Below are positions 1 through 11,728 of a stretch of 64,000 nucleotides of DNA, piece by piece. Each line of letters opens with the position of its first letter. The stretch's first letter is position 1. The DNA is from Todiramphus chloris collaris (taxonomy: Eukaryota; Chordata; Aves; Coraciiformes; Alcedinidae). The notes beneath the pieces were generated by a model, which had not been told where the DNA came from, made no database searches, and saw only the letters and a list, made by a program, of their open reading frames with translations. The stretch covers positions 9,437,710 to 9,501,709 of the forward strand of contig JANVCC010000018.1 in NCBI GenBank assembly GCA_025345505.1, given 5' to 3'. The translations under genes and the position numbers were made by a program.

Positions 1-1025
1 TCTCTTGCTACCAGACGCTGGCACTTTGTTGTAAAGGTCTGCACTCTATTTAAAGAGTAGAAATACAACAGGACTGGTGGTCCAGCGCCAGAAAAATCAA
101 CAACTAAATAAATCAGTTGGTTGTTATTGATCTCAGTTTCCCCCAAATTGGTGTTGGACTTCAGCATTCCTCACACTGAAGGGAATGAGAAATTAATTTC
201 TGAGTACTCGCATTAGTGCATATGTCAGTATTTGCCACTGAGTTTGCCTCATCGCAGCCATCTGCAACCCTCCTGAACGAAAGCATGTGCAGCATTGCGT
301 TTAATGTTCCTGAAAGAAAAGGGAACATGTAATAATTATTCTAAAGTAAACACCAAAGGGACAAGTACTGTGTTCTTTGGCTTAATTCATATATGGATGA
401 AATCATTTTTCTAAACGGGCCTGCCAATGTCTTGTTTCAAAGTCTGAGCCTTGGAGGAGGCCTGCAATCACTGAATGAAGTGTCGGCCATCCCTCCCTCC
501 TTCCACTCTGCTCCCGGCTCTGCGGCAGCCCAGCGAGATGCAAACCACAGCCACCGCAGCACGATGGCTATGGCCAGGAAGCATGAAAGATCTGCTCAGG
601 ATAAAAATATAGCACGGGCAGTAATTGTGGAAGAGCACCTGGGTGCTCTGCAGCAGCTGGTTCAGCTGCCCTCACCCAACTGAAGGCTTTGCCTCCGTCT
701 CGATGCGAAGCAAACACACCTGCTAATTGCATGCTCCGGCACGTGGCCTCCCGCACGTGGGAAACCGTCCGTGGCTCCAAGAGCTTGTGGGGAAGCAGTC
801 TTTCCCCTGGGGTAGCCCAGGGACATTTGGGTCCTCCCATGGGTCGTGTGCTAGCTGTTTGGGTGAGGCACTGCCCACTCCGCCTGGCACAGGAACCGCT
901 GCCGGCTGCACCGTGGGGGGCTGCGCTCAGAGGGTGCAGCCACTGCTGACTCTGGAGCCAGCGTGCTCTTCAGTTCCTGCCACAGGCAGCACTACTCACC
1001 TCTGCAGGTGTAAAATTGGTTGTAT
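1..1025. other. Single-copy DNA with a moderately GC-rich patch
   Basis: No gene is supported. The first 480 bases are ordinary AT-rich DNA. From about 480 to 1000 the sequence is richer in G and C, with scattered CpGs and two perfect CACGTG E-boxes (740-745 and 754-759). A 96-codon open frame (393-683) has no recognisable domain and no convincing splice context. The patch is too weak in CpG to call an island. It could be a distal regulatory element. Confidence 0.5.
740..759. promoter_or_regulatory. Pair of CACGTG E-boxes
   Basis: Two identical palindromic CACGTG hexamers lie 8 bases apart inside the GC-richer patch. CACGTG is the known site of bHLH and bHLH-ZIP factors such as USF, MYC/MAX and CLOCK/BMAL1. 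The sites are seen directly. Function is inferred only from their pairing, and no transcript start can be identified nearby. Confidence 0.3.
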
Positions 1026-1090
1026 GTCCTTCCCCTTCCCCTTCCTTCCTTCCTTCCTTCCTTCCTTCCTTCCTTCCTTCCTTCCTTCTT
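1026..1090. repeat. (TTCC)n microsatellite
   Basis: About twelve near-perfect TTCC units follow a short interrupted CCCCTT stretch. This is a simple tetranucleotide repeat likely to vary in length between individuals. The Leu/Pro/Ser-rich and Arg/Lys/Glu-rich open frames that cross it are artefacts of the repeat. Confidence 0.95.
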
Positions 1091-1380
1091 TTTCAATATC
1101 TTCTATGCACCTCCTGAGACATCCCCAAGGGCGCAGAGGCAAGGCAGTGTGAATGGCATGAAGAAGGGCCTTCAGTGCAGCCCCAGGAGCACACACAGGC
1201 TATGCTGAAAATCACAGGGGGCTGTGTGGTGGTTCAACCCACACAAGAAGGAATCATTAGACTGAATGTAGGAAGATTCTGGGATCGCTGTGGATTATTC
1301 ACAGCCACCTGAGGTCCAGCATGATGGAAGCCCAGGATAATGTCTAGCTTCTATGTATGTCAGATGTTTGTTTTTGTTAT
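1091..1380. other. Single-copy DNA between two microsatellites
   Basis: Nothing recognisable. The stretch at 1229-1240 resembles an RNA polymerase III B-box (GGTTCAACCC), but no tRNA fold surrounds it. Confidence 0.5.
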
Positions 1381-1421
1381 TTGTTTTTTTTTGTTTGTTT
1401 GTTTGTTTGTTTTTTTTTTTA
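1381..1421. repeat. (TTTG)n / T-rich simple repeat
   Basis: An interrupted T run is followed by five TTTG units and a second T run. This is low-complexity sequence. Confidence 0.9.
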
Positions 1422-3571
1422 AACTTGATGGACACAGGAAGGATTGGCATTTGTGAGTGTGACCGTGTGCAGTCGCAGAAGTCTGGATGTGATGACCTCT
1501 GCAGTGTCTTGGCCAGGACTGTGCTCCTGTGCTCCCAACATCAAGGACGAGGACCATGGACTTGGCAAGGGCATTTACCACCTCTTGGCAGCTACTGTCC
1601 AGCTGAATTATTCATTACCTTCAAGGCCATCTCAAGATATTACTAATGCCCTCAGAGGGAGTTGCATCAGCCTGTATTCAGAATTCACAGAGAAAGCTCA
1701 AACTTTTCTTTGGCGTTTGTTTGAGGAGCATTTTAAACTTTAGAATAATTGAGTTGAGACCCTGTAACAGATTTGTAGGCTTTTTTTTTTTAATTTCCAA
1801 ATCATTATTTGATTTCTCTGATATGATGACCAATTTGCCAAACAGAATGTGACACATGCACTGTTTATTTATTGTTTATAAGAAAATCTGCAAAACTTTC
1901 TCCCATGCAGGGAACCCATATAATGCTCCATAATTTCCCCTTATCAGTAACTGAAAGAAGTGGTCTTCATCCTCTCTGTCTGCACAAGGCTGACTCTACC
2001 CTATTAGCATCATTGTTTTAGAACTGAACCAGAATAATTCATGCCAAAAAATGCTGCGCCAGCATGAGGGACGTTTACAGCCCATCCTGTGCTAGTAGAC
2101 AGCACAGAGTTAGAATAGAAATGCTTCAAAGGCTTGCAGACATCTCAGCGCGAAGATACTAATCCAATGAGCAACATCCTGAACAGATGTCTGCTCAGTA
2201 ATCGCTTGCGTGCGTGTTAACACTAGCAGGTGATGGTCTGACCGCCGGGCTGAGCGTGCACTGCTGTGTGAGGGTATGTGGGGGGACGTGTGAAACAGGA
2301 TGACTTTCGTGATGCTGACATTTTGATGTACAGTAGCGTTTGATGAAACGCATCGTTTCCCCTAAAGAGGGACCTGATCAATCACAATGGATTGAGATCT
2401 ATCTACCAAGTCTTAGCCATGTTAGTTGGTGGCTAGGGAGGAAATTGTTACTCTCCAGCCCAAGTGAAATGAGTCATGAAAGAAGCCAAGATGCTGGCTA
2501 GGGATCCTGTGTGAGTTTGATACAATGTTCACTATGTCTTGGAAGAGCTATTTTAAGAAGAATTTGGCTGGAATCCTCAACTTTTGATTATTCTTTTTTC
2601 CTTCTCCTTGCATTTTACTGTTTCCCTGTAGCATGTTCTAAACGTTGTGTCTTGATTTATATCTGTAAATAAATCTCCTTATTTGTGAAGATGTAATGTC
2701 CCTGGGGTCCAGGAGGCCCCAGCCATTCCATGTAACTGAAAGAGACGTTACCTAAGTGGACCATGAATCAGAAGTGGGGCAGACAGGGAGAACTATTTTT
2801 ACCAACCTGCTTGACTTGAGAGAAGGTCTGCCCAAAAGGCAAGTGGAGGCATCTGGTTGAGATGACTGGGAAGGTGGTAGGAATTACAACCTAGGGTATA
2901 ATTTCTGAGCATTACAAGATGCATGGGATGTGCTGAATTATGGAGCAGGGGAAGGAAACAGGAGAGACAGTGGGAAAGATTTTCACGTGCTAAGCAATAA
3001 CCAAGGCATTCTTGACAGAGGAAGAGAGGTAGAAACTGGTGACAACTGCTAAAATGAGTAAGCTACTTTTTGTTGCTCACTTCCCAGCAGCAACCTGATA
3101 GAAAATGTCTAGCAGCGTTAAGTTAGGTTGGTCATTGTGGAATTACAATGCAGCTTTTCTCTGAAAAGATCTCCTTGTAGGTTTCAATTTCATTCCTCCA
3201 CTGCCCCTCTGATGTCATGAATTAAAGCCTAGTCTTAATGATGCCATTTCTGCCTAGTGTCCATAGGGATGTTATCTGTTCAGTACATATATCTGGGTAG
3301 GAAGCTTGTAGAAGATTTCCACTTCTCTTCGGAGGAAAGGTCATCCCATCTTTTTCTGGGCAGGTTGTGGTTGGAGTTGCAGTGCAATCCACAGAAAATC
3401 CATGTTGTGAGGAGTTCAGGTATCTGTCACCTGACCTTTCTCTTTATTTATGACCTTTTTTGGTAGGGCAGAAACCTCGTCCTAATATGAGTATAAACTC
3501 CATTGCTTTCTCTGGGAGTTTTCATAGACTTGGGATCAAAAGTCTTTTCTTGCTTATTTGTTTTTGCTTTA
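1422..3571. other. Single-copy DNA, no gene seen
   Basis: This is ordinary sequence without recognisable repeats. The AATAAA at about 2667 stands alone with no coding sequence upstream, so it is not called as a transcript end. Open frames in this stretch are under 100 codons and unrecognised. Confidence 0.5.
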
Positions 3572-3593
3572 TTTTTTTTTTTTTTTTTTTTTT
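3572..3593. repeat. T22 homopolymer, possibly a minus-strand poly(A) tail
   Basis: A 22-base T run on the plus strand. On the minus strand an AATAAA-like hexamer lies a few bases upstream of the resulting A run. That is the arrangement of a retroposed transcript end, but no source gene is recognised, and it may equally be a slippage tract. Confidence 0.6.
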
Positions 3594-4705
3594 ATTGTGC
3601 TTTATTTTTTCAGGAATTTGTTTCACTCATTTGTCTTGGTAATAATACTCTGCTAGCTCTTCTCAGGGAACTGAAGATGAAGAATGGCTTTAAGTACTTC
3701 TATAGTTTTCAGAACATGTTCTTGTTGGTATGGTACTGACTATTGTTAGAAAATTAACTCTCTTGGAAATGCTGTATTCTCACTCAAAATATCAGTTCTG
3801 GGTTATTTTTGAGTCTAAGATATTACTGTCAGTGATCACCGAAGATTACAGCATTCATTTTAGTGAACTAACAAGTGTTCTACTAGAATGTTCTGTTTGA
3901 AAACCTTTTCACTGACTTTTTCCTTAAAAGGCTCTAATTTCATAGAGTCTTCTGTATGAAAAATGCAAAGGTTTGAGCAGAAACAGAACTGTTGCAGGTG
4001 AAAAACAACATTAGAAAGTTCCATTTCAGGCCATCCTCATGTCCTCACTTTCTCCTACAGGCCTGACTTTCATCTCTGTGTCCTGCTGTAGCCACAGGGT
4101 TCCCACTTGCTTCCCTTTGCCATGGGGAGCACATCACAGTGCATTGGGACATGCAATCCAACCAAAGTCTTCAATGAAAGAAGCAGCAGAACATTTAAAC
4201 CTTTTTATCCCCCCCCCCAAAGACAATACATAGGTAGGCATGAGTCTGACTGAATTCCTCAACGTGTCACTTCAACATGCTTATCAGCTTAGTAATGTCT
4301 TATTGATGGTGACAATGTCTTATTACTTAGTAGTGAGGTAAGTGGCAGAAAGCAGCCAACACTGTTATCAACTCCCTTGAGAAGTCTGGAGAGTGACAAA
4401 GAAGAAAAATAATCTTTTTTCATGCACATAGAGCGAATATGATATGTAATCACAGAAAAAAAGACCCACAAAACAAGCCAGTCTTTGTCAACTGTCTAAT
4501 TATAGCTACAGCCAACTAAATAGCCAGCAACATGCAGTCCTGATTAAATCTGCTGTGTACAGAAATTATTGTTAGGGTCCAGACAAGTCAAGAGAGTGAG
4601 CAACTGGACAGAAGTCATGCAGGGTAAAAATGATTTAAGAAGAGCCACTCTATTGTCTCCCATCTTTGAGGACTGAGAAACTGAAATTAATATTAGCAGG
4701 ACAAG
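3594..4705. other. Single-copy DNA, no gene seen
   Basis: No domain-bearing open frame, RNA gene or transposon is recognisable. There is a short C run at about 4210. Confidence 0.5.
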
Positions 4706-4741
4706 TCTTCTTTCTTTCTTTCTTTTTTTTTTTTTTTTTTA
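4706..4741. repeat. (TTTC)n followed by a T run
   Basis: Four TTTC-type units pass into about 18 T residues. This is a pyrimidine-rich simple repeat. Confidence 0.9.
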
Positions 4742-5633
4742 AGCAATTCAGTGTATGAGTCACCCAGGGATGCCAAGGATGATTATTCAGCTACTTTCCA
4801 TGATACTTTTGAAGTGCTTTTCTGCTGAAAACTTTCCTTCCCACCTTTTTATGATCATATTTTGCCTTGCTTTGCCTCTTTTACATTGTTTTGTTCATGG
4901 GTAGGGGATGAAGATGCCACTCCTGTCTAAACACACAAATAAATAAACCTTCTATGTGTTTAATACAAAAGAATGATGGTTGCATGTAAGCAGCTGTGAT
5001 CAGAGTAACAGCACTGAAAATGGCAGGTAAATGCATGATATGACTGGCTACAATGTCTGGGAGGTGTCCAGGTGGCAATATTCATAGGAAACTCTTTGAA
5101 AACACCTTGAAATCCAAGGTACAGAACATTCTGAAAGCAATTTTTGAAACATATGAACAGAACATTTGCTTTTCCTTCTTTCCATGTATCTGTTCTCTCT
5201 TAGGATTCTCCTGTGGAGAAAATCCCTGCCTGAACTCTTACTGTAATCATCTGTCTTCTGCTTCCCTTCTGATCATGTGCAAACCAGATCTTCAAGATGT
5301 ATTAATGGTTTGATATGGTAGCAATAGCTGGATGATACGGGAATAGAACATATCAGCATTTTTCTCCTGAAACAGTTCTCTAGGGAACCGTGACTTTAAA
5401 AAGTAATGGAAACTTCTGCAGAATAAAAACACCCCATGTTTTCCTTGGGCTTGGAGATGCTTAAAAGCAACCTGAAAAAACCCTTGAATTTTCCTACAAA
5501 AAGCAAATGGTTGTTTGCAGGCAGCTGCCACCAGGACAGAGAGCTCTCGCTGTATAGCTGGGAGCAGGAAGCATGAGGAGGATGCTGTTAAGTGGAGAAG
5601 GGACACAAGATCCTCTCTGCTCCTGCCTCCCTC
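4742..5633. other. Single-copy DNA, no gene seen
   Basis: Several overlapping open frames of 60-104 codons occur on both strands, but none has a recognisable domain or a consistent start and splice context. Nothing else is identifiable. Confidence 0.5.
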
Positions 5634-5668
5634 GCCTCCACCTCCACCTCCACCTCCACCTCCATCTC
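5634..5668. repeat. (CCACCT)n hexanucleotide repeat
   Basis: Five consecutive CCACCT-type hexamers lie within a C/T-rich stretch. Read in frame, the repeat gives alternating Glu-Val or poly-Pro, which produces the spurious open frames across it. Confidence 0.9.
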
Positions 5669-8337
5669 CCTCCTGGATCTGCTGGGTCCACAGTGAGGAG
5701 TGAAGGGAAGGGCTCCATCTGCTGCCATCTTTCCTTTTTCATTAGGATCCTGACAACCATTTCTTCTAGACTCCAGTGCTTTCAGCTTTAAATTGGGGGA
5801 TTCTAACATCCTAAATATTTACCTCTGAGCAGAGGGGTGGTATATACAGGTCTGTCATTCAGACCTACAGGGTATCCACGGGAGCCTTTGGGTCTACAAA
5901 ATACAAGACGTATTACTGGTGATGATTTGCTTCTATTTATTCTCAAAGACCAACATGAAGGAGTTTAAGAGCTGAATTCATTCTTAGCTGTGCACTGAAG
6001 TTGACAGAGTTAGACCAGGACTGTGTTTGGCAGAATTTCCATATCCTGCAATTCAGCATGGAATATGTAATCATCTGACAGAGGGTTCAGTATGTTTAGT
6101 TGTGTAACTGCTAGAACAGATAAAGGATCAGCCAGGCAAACAGTGAAATATGAAAACGGTTCTCGTAAAAACATCCCAGCCTTGGGGCATGCATCTGCCA
6201 AGACTACTCCGTGGTGACATGAATGGACATAGCATTTAACTACTCTCCAAGAGGAGAGAGGATTACAAGGAGGTGGGGAAAGGAGAAGAAGCCAGAGCAA
6301 CCCTGCCAACAATAGCAGGTTGCAATACTTAATCTCAGTGCTTGTGCCAATGTGCTTCGAAGCTGCTGTTGTTTTTATGAGGAAAAATGCAGAAAAGACT
6401 AATCTGTGTATTTATGTCTGTCTGGAAATGTTATAAGTGCCGTGTGGTCATTCTGATTCCAGAACCAATGGGGTCGGTATTCCCAGGATGGGGAGATGTG
6501 GACAGGGTGCCAGAACTCAGCGGCTACACGTGGGACTGAAGGCAGAGAGAGTGAGTAAATGGAGGGATTCAGTAAAGTGGGAGACAACCCAGGAACTCTA
6601 CCCACATTTCCAAATAACATTCTTTTTTGGGGATGTTTCACCTTAAGGTTACAAATCGTATGCCCTTGAGAAGGTCTAGAGCATCATTTTCAGTCTTTTC
6701 ATAACGTGCTTCCCCATTATGCAGTTAATTTGCTCATTTGTTTTCTGGTATGACTATCTGATAGTGTTATTTTGCAGAAGTTTGTGCTAGTGGGTTGTGC
6801 TACAACAAGTGTGCTGTGCGCCATAAGCTTTAACGAACACAGAACAAGTGCAATAAAGGGGCAGTGGTAGCACGAGCTTCCTTCCATGCCAGTATTTTCC
6901 TGTGTTTGCCAGTGTAATGTTATTTCACAAAAGAGATGTCAGCTTATTATCTACTCTTCTTTCTGCTCTCAGTGATCTGCAACAGAGCATTTCTTGAAAA
7001 AATAGAATGGGTTTTTGGTGGTGACTACTGTGGTTTGGTCTTTGGCCCCTTGTTACGCTTTTGACAGCGACAGCAGAAGTTGTAAATACAGTGCTGATTT
7101 TTTGTGGGCACTAGTATCTGTATACAGATCACTGGCACATCCCATGTGTTATCAATTAATATTGGGATAGGACACGCTTAATATGACAAATATCTGCATC
7201 CTGTTCCTGTTTCTTATCTACTACTGTTACCACAGGCTGCTGGGGAAGTAAGTGCTCTGGTGTCAGGTTATGTCACTGTCAAGAGAGCAAGAGGGAAGCA
7301 GGTTTTCTGCTGTCTGTTTGAAAGATCTGCAGAAGAAATGGGTTTGGATTAATTGGGACACACATTCCCTGAGGTGGGTGGGGGAATAACAGATGATTTG
7401 CTGCTACTTTGTACTACTCTTTGGTTACACAAAACCATAATACACTGATCTGTCTCTCCTATCTGATCCTGCCATGGTAGTCTCCATGCTGTCTAAGGGT
7501 TTGTCTGATAATATGTCTCTGGTGGTTTGTACAGTTTTGCTTTAATCCTGCTAAAGCTTAGCTCTATTTGACTGGTAAAAGACAGTGACATGTAGGAGTA
7601 AGGCTTCCTTGTTTTTTTTTTTTTGGGTAGGACAGATACTTGGCAGCTGAGTTTCCCAGGGACCTAGGGATTAAAGTGAACCTTGAGTTTCTTTTTTGCT
7701 TGAAAGTCTCTGTCACTCCGAACTTGACATTTTTCTTCTATATAAGCTATAAACTACTGCAGGGAAGAAACATTTTCCAGATGACAGTGCTCCATAAATG
7801 GTGTTGTACGGTGTCGGTTAACTGTGATAAGGGTTGCACATTGTCTCTGCAATACCCTTGGGATCTCTTTTGACAATGAAGTGTTACTCTGAGAGAAATG
7901 AAACATGTGCGGGCAGGTAAGAAGGTGAAAATTAACATGATCCTTGTCTAGAACAGATATATGTGAGATTGAAGAAAGATTTCTTGGTGAACTGGGCTAA
8001 CCTGAGCCTTACATGGTTTGCTCTCATTAGATGCCTCTTGATCTTTTAATCTTTTTTTAATCTTTGATCTTTTAATGACTCTATATCTGTTAATGTTCCT
8101 ACATTTTTTCAAGGAATGGGAAAAGGATTTCCACCATCATAGTGTCATATTTATGTGTTCACTCAAGTTTGTGACCTTCCAGATCCAAATCTGTTTAATG
8201 TGATAGCCTTACACAGCAAAAATGAGATTATGGAAGTGTCCTGTGTTAATGGGCTTTTCAATTGAGGTGGAAAACCAAAGCTCTTCCTCTGGTATAGCAG
8301 TACATAACAAGGAAAATGAATGTTCAGCAATGTAGGT
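5669..8337. other. Single-copy DNA, no gene seen
   Basis: There is an AT-rich background with a T run at 7612-7624. Open frames here (100 codons or fewer) lack recognisable domains. No repeat family is identified. Confidence 0.5.
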
Positions 8338-8810
8338 GCTTCAGATCTGGGCTCCCCAGTTCAAGAGGGACAGAGATCTACTGGAGAGAGTCCAACAGAG
8401 TGCTACAAGGATGATTCAGGGGAATCATTACAAGGAAAGGCTGAGAGACCTGGGATTTTTTAGTCTGGAGAGGAGAAGACTGAGAGGGGATCTAATAAAT
8501 GTCTATAAATACATAAGGGCTGGGCATCAAGAAGGCAGGACAACCTCTTTTCACTTGTGCGTTGTGATAAGACAGGAGGCAATGGATTCAGGCTCAACAT
8601 GAGGAAGAACTCCTTTACTGTAAGGGTTGTAGAGCATTGGAATAGACTACCCAGAGCGGCTATGGAGTCTCCTTCTCTGGAGACTTTCAAGACCTGTCTG
8701 GATGCATTTCTGACTGATCTGCTCTAGTTTTGTCCTGCTCTGGCAGGGGGGATGGGCTCCGTCTTTGGAGGTCCCTTCCAACCCCTAACATCCTGTGATT
8801 CTGTGATTCC
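8338..8810 (+). mobile_element. CR1 LINE, 5'-truncated 3' end
   Basis: This plus-strand copy holds the end of CR1 ORF2 and the 3' UTR. Translation from 8336 gives the C-terminal RT block, with readable pieces LLERVQQSATRMIQG and LRDLGFFSLERRRLRGDL that match the avian CR1 polyprotein. After a frame change, EHWNRLP and SPSLETF can be read, ending at a TAG (8725-8727). The 3' UTR has the 'TTTGGAGGTCCCTTCCAACC' signature and ends in the octamer-like tail CTGTGATTCTGTGATT. CR1 normally inserts as 5'-truncated copies like this one. Moderate decay suggests middle age among the copies in the window. Confidence 0.95.
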
Positions 8811-10239
8811 CACAGGTTTTGCTGTAATTTGCCTTGATAATTCTGCAGAAGCCGTTTTTTCCTCATTATCTGGGATCAGATGTCTGAAAGATATAGGACA
8901 GAGAGAAGGAGAAACTGTCCTTCAGATCGTAAAAAAAAATGAATCAATCATTCATTCAATAAATGAACTTTACACTTGTGTAATCAGACGCTTACACTGC
9001 GCATATAAAGCTGTAATATCAAATGAAGTTTATCAGGGGTTGGAATGCTCACACTGGAGTCCTCACCGTATTTCTCCTGGGCAAATTGCTATCCATCTTC
9101 CTAAATCATCTTGGCAGTTTCTACTGGAGAAATTAAAAAAGGTTTGCCATGTGCTGAGGCCTTCACTGGGCTTACGTCTGGGTTCATCTCCCGACTCTGT
9201 GAATGGTCCTTTTCTGGGAAAGGCAGCACTGACATGCTCAGTGGGTCAGATATCTACTGGGCTGGTAACTTGGAATGGGTGGTCAGGGAATGACGTACAG
9301 AGAGGCTTGAAGACTCTTTCGGTGAGGTGGGTCTTAGCAGATGAAAGTCTTCCTCATCCCCTGCTCTAGACACCTGCATGCTGCTACTGTAAGAGCTCCA
9401 GTCCTCAGTTCTTTTTTCCTTAGAGGCAATTGCATTTCACTAGTATTATGGATGGGTGAAATGACTCTTGCAAGCATGTAGCACAAGTGAGTTGTACGAG
9501 TGCCATAGTACACAGAAGAAATGTGAGTCATAAATCATCATTAACATCTGCTGGAAAATGTATCTGTGCCCCAGCAGTTGTAGGCTATTCTGTCAGAGTC
9601 CTTGACACCATACCCATGATTAGTGTTGTTTGGTACATTTGGGACACAAGTCCATAAAGATTGAGACTGCTAATGGCTGCTTGAACAGGCGTAGCAGTTT
9701 TGGCTTAATTAATTTGTTGATATCAAACAAATTTCTTCCTCCAAACAATGGTGTTGGTAATTCACGAGATGTTATTCTTGGAGCCCCACTTCAACAAAAG
9801 GCAGTCTCTCTGTCTGAATGTTGCTGCTTTCATATTTTACTGCAGAAATTACCCAAAAATATTTGGCTTGTCTAATGAGGGCTTGACAATATAGTATATA
9901 TTGCTGAAAATGTGTCATCGCGTTATTCCTACAAAAATAAACTTTTGTGTTTTTTTTTTCCTTGTCCATTGGCATTTTGCTAGTTCAAACTGGGGAATAC
10001 GGGATGTCTGTGTAACTTGTCTAATAATACAAAACAAATTATATGGATGTAATGCTGGTATTATCAGGGCTACATAGATCGTTCCTTTGCACTTATGCTT
10101 GTTTTTCCCCCTTCTTAGATCTATAGATTTAGACTGCTGTTGGCATCTGTAGTTTCGGAGGCTTAGGAACACAGGGCTTGACCTCCCAAATGTCCTTATT
10201 AATCCATGTTCTTACATACGCTAGATCATGCAATTTGTT
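8811..10239. other. Single-copy DNA with a stop-poor stretch
   Basis: A 205-codon plus-strand frame (8752-9369) starts inside the CR1 tail and runs on for about 185 codons of non-repeat DNA without a stop. No domain is recognised, its start codon is CR1-derived, and no promoter or splice context supports it. The remainder is featureless, AT-rich near 9890-9960. Confidence 0.4.
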
Positions 10240-10345
10240 TTTCAGGAGGCCTTTTGGACCAGGAAAGCTTATTGTGGTTATCTAATCTGACCTATTGTAT
10301 TACAGAGGTTACTGAACAACACCACAGGATTTCCTGCAGCTGGGA
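10240..10345 (-). mobile_element. Ancient CR1 (L3-like) 3'-end relic
   Basis: On the plus strand the stretch 'TTATCTAATCTGACCT' and its continuation into 'GTATTACAGAGG' match the reverse complement of the old CR1 3' UTR (consensus remembered as ATCATCTAGTCTGACCTCCTGTATAACACAGG). Only the last hundred or so bases remain, strongly decayed. Confidence 0.65.
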
Positions 10346-11032
10346 GAGACAGTACTTAAAGAAAGTTTTCCATCATGATTGGAGATGGCTGAAGGCGTTT
10401 TGTTGGTGTAGGCAAAATTTCTTTTCAGGGCAACAGCAGAATGGGTCCCGAGAGGAGAAGGGCTGGAAGGGGCCAGGGGATTTCAGAAGATGGGGATGAG
10501 GATGCTGAGACCAGTGAGGAGAAATCCAGCAACAAAGTGTGAGATTAGCGAGCTTTTGTAGACCATGAGTGTCAAACAGGTTTAGGAAAAATCACAGAGG
10601 ACTGCAGAGAAGGTATGGAGGTAATTAAGGTTATTTTTTGACAGGTGTCTGATTTGGGAGGGGAGCCACAGGTCCAGGTGGTTTGATGTAGAAGCTTTTC
10701 AGACAGGAGATGGAGAAGAAACCTCATGGTTTCCAGAGAGGGGATGGAAGTGATGAAACTTTTGGGAGAGGTTTGAGTGTGTGGGAGGGGAGATTTGAGA
10801 GACATGGGAAGTTTGAGAGGTTTGTAATTTGAGGTAGGAAACCCTGTGCTTCCCCCCTCACCCCATCTGAACTCTTCCTCTAGACTTTCCTTACAACTCT
10901 CCCACTTTGGAGGCATGTGAGACCCACAGCTCCAGCTGTGCTTCACACAGCAGCTGAAACCCCTGGGTGAGAAACACCCCCCAATTTGTGAAGTTCCTAT
11001 TTGTCCTACCATGCTTCAGGGGGGTAAGAAAA
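10346..11032. other. Purine-rich single-copy DNA
   Basis: From about 10430 to 10830 the plus strand is G/A-rich with loosely repeated units of the type GAGAGGGGATGGAAGTGATG. This creates a 146-codon antisense frame (10572-11012) with an imperfect internal repeat (ITSIPSL occurs twice). It is judged an artefact of the skewed base composition. Confidence 0.45.
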
Positions 11033-11728
11033 ATCATAGAGTCATAGAATGCCTTGGGTAGGAAAGGACCTCTTAGGGTCATCTAGTCCAATTCCCCTGC
11101 AGTAAGCAGGAACATCCTCAGCTAGAGCAGGTTGCTCAGAGCCTTGTCAAGCCTGATCTTGAATATCTCCAGGAACTGGGCCTCCACCACCTCCATGGGC
11201 AACTTGTTCCATTGTTCCACCACTCTCACTGTAAAGAACTTCTAATGTCCAATCTAAATCTACCCTTCTCTAGTTGTCCCTTGTCCTATCACTACATGCC
11301 CCTCCCCAGCTTTCTTGTAGGCCCCCTTCAGGTAGTGGAAGGCTTCTATAAGGTCTTCCCTGAGCCTTCTCTTCTGCAGGCTGAGCAATCCTAGCTCCCT
11401 CAGCCTGTCCTCATAAGAGAGGTGTTCCTGCCCTCTGATCATTTTTGTGACCTCCTCTGGACCTGCTCCATCACATCCATATCCTTCCTTTGCTGAGGGT
11501 TCCAGAGCTGGATGCAGTACTCCAGGTGAGGTGTCACCAGAGCAGAGTAGATCGGCAGAATCACCTCTCTCAATCTGCTGGCCACACTTCTTCTGATGCA
11601 GCCCAGCATGAGATTGGCCTTTTGGGCTGTATGTGCACATTGTTGGCTCATGTCCTGCATCTCGTCCACTAGAACCCTCAAGTCCTTTTTTCCATGGCTG
11701 TTCTCTATCACTTCATCAACTCCAATCG
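11033..11728 (-). mobile_element. CR1 LINE, 3' part with RT C-terminus
   Basis: The minus-strand copy begins (3' end) with the doubled octamer ATAGAGTCATAGAATG and the '3' UTR' signature at 11033-11110. Inward, the minus strand encodes the thumb and C-terminal region of CR1 [32 protein letters not shown]-like and [20 protein letters not shown], then [19 protein letters not shown] in another frame. The change of frame lies around 11440-11470. The 5' truncation point is near 11728, where similarity stops. This is a well-preserved but dead copy. Confidence 0.95.

Noticed and set aside
1225-1245. B-box-like GGTTCAACCC flanked by short complementary bases
   Set aside because: The implied loop is too long for a tRNA T-arm, and no A-box, D-arm or acceptor stem is present.
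2660-2680. AATAAA as a possible transcript end
   Set aside because: It is a lone hexamer with no coding sequence or downstream element, and is expected by chance in AT-rich DNA.
5494-5809. Several overlapping frames with poly-Pro or Glu-Val runs
   Set aside because: They are produced by the CCACCT hexanucleotide repeat, which is open in several frames on both strands.
10572-11012. 146-codon minus-strand frame with an internal ITSIPSL repeat
   Set aside because: The frame follows a purine-skewed, loosely repeated DNA tract that suppresses stops. No protein family was recognised.
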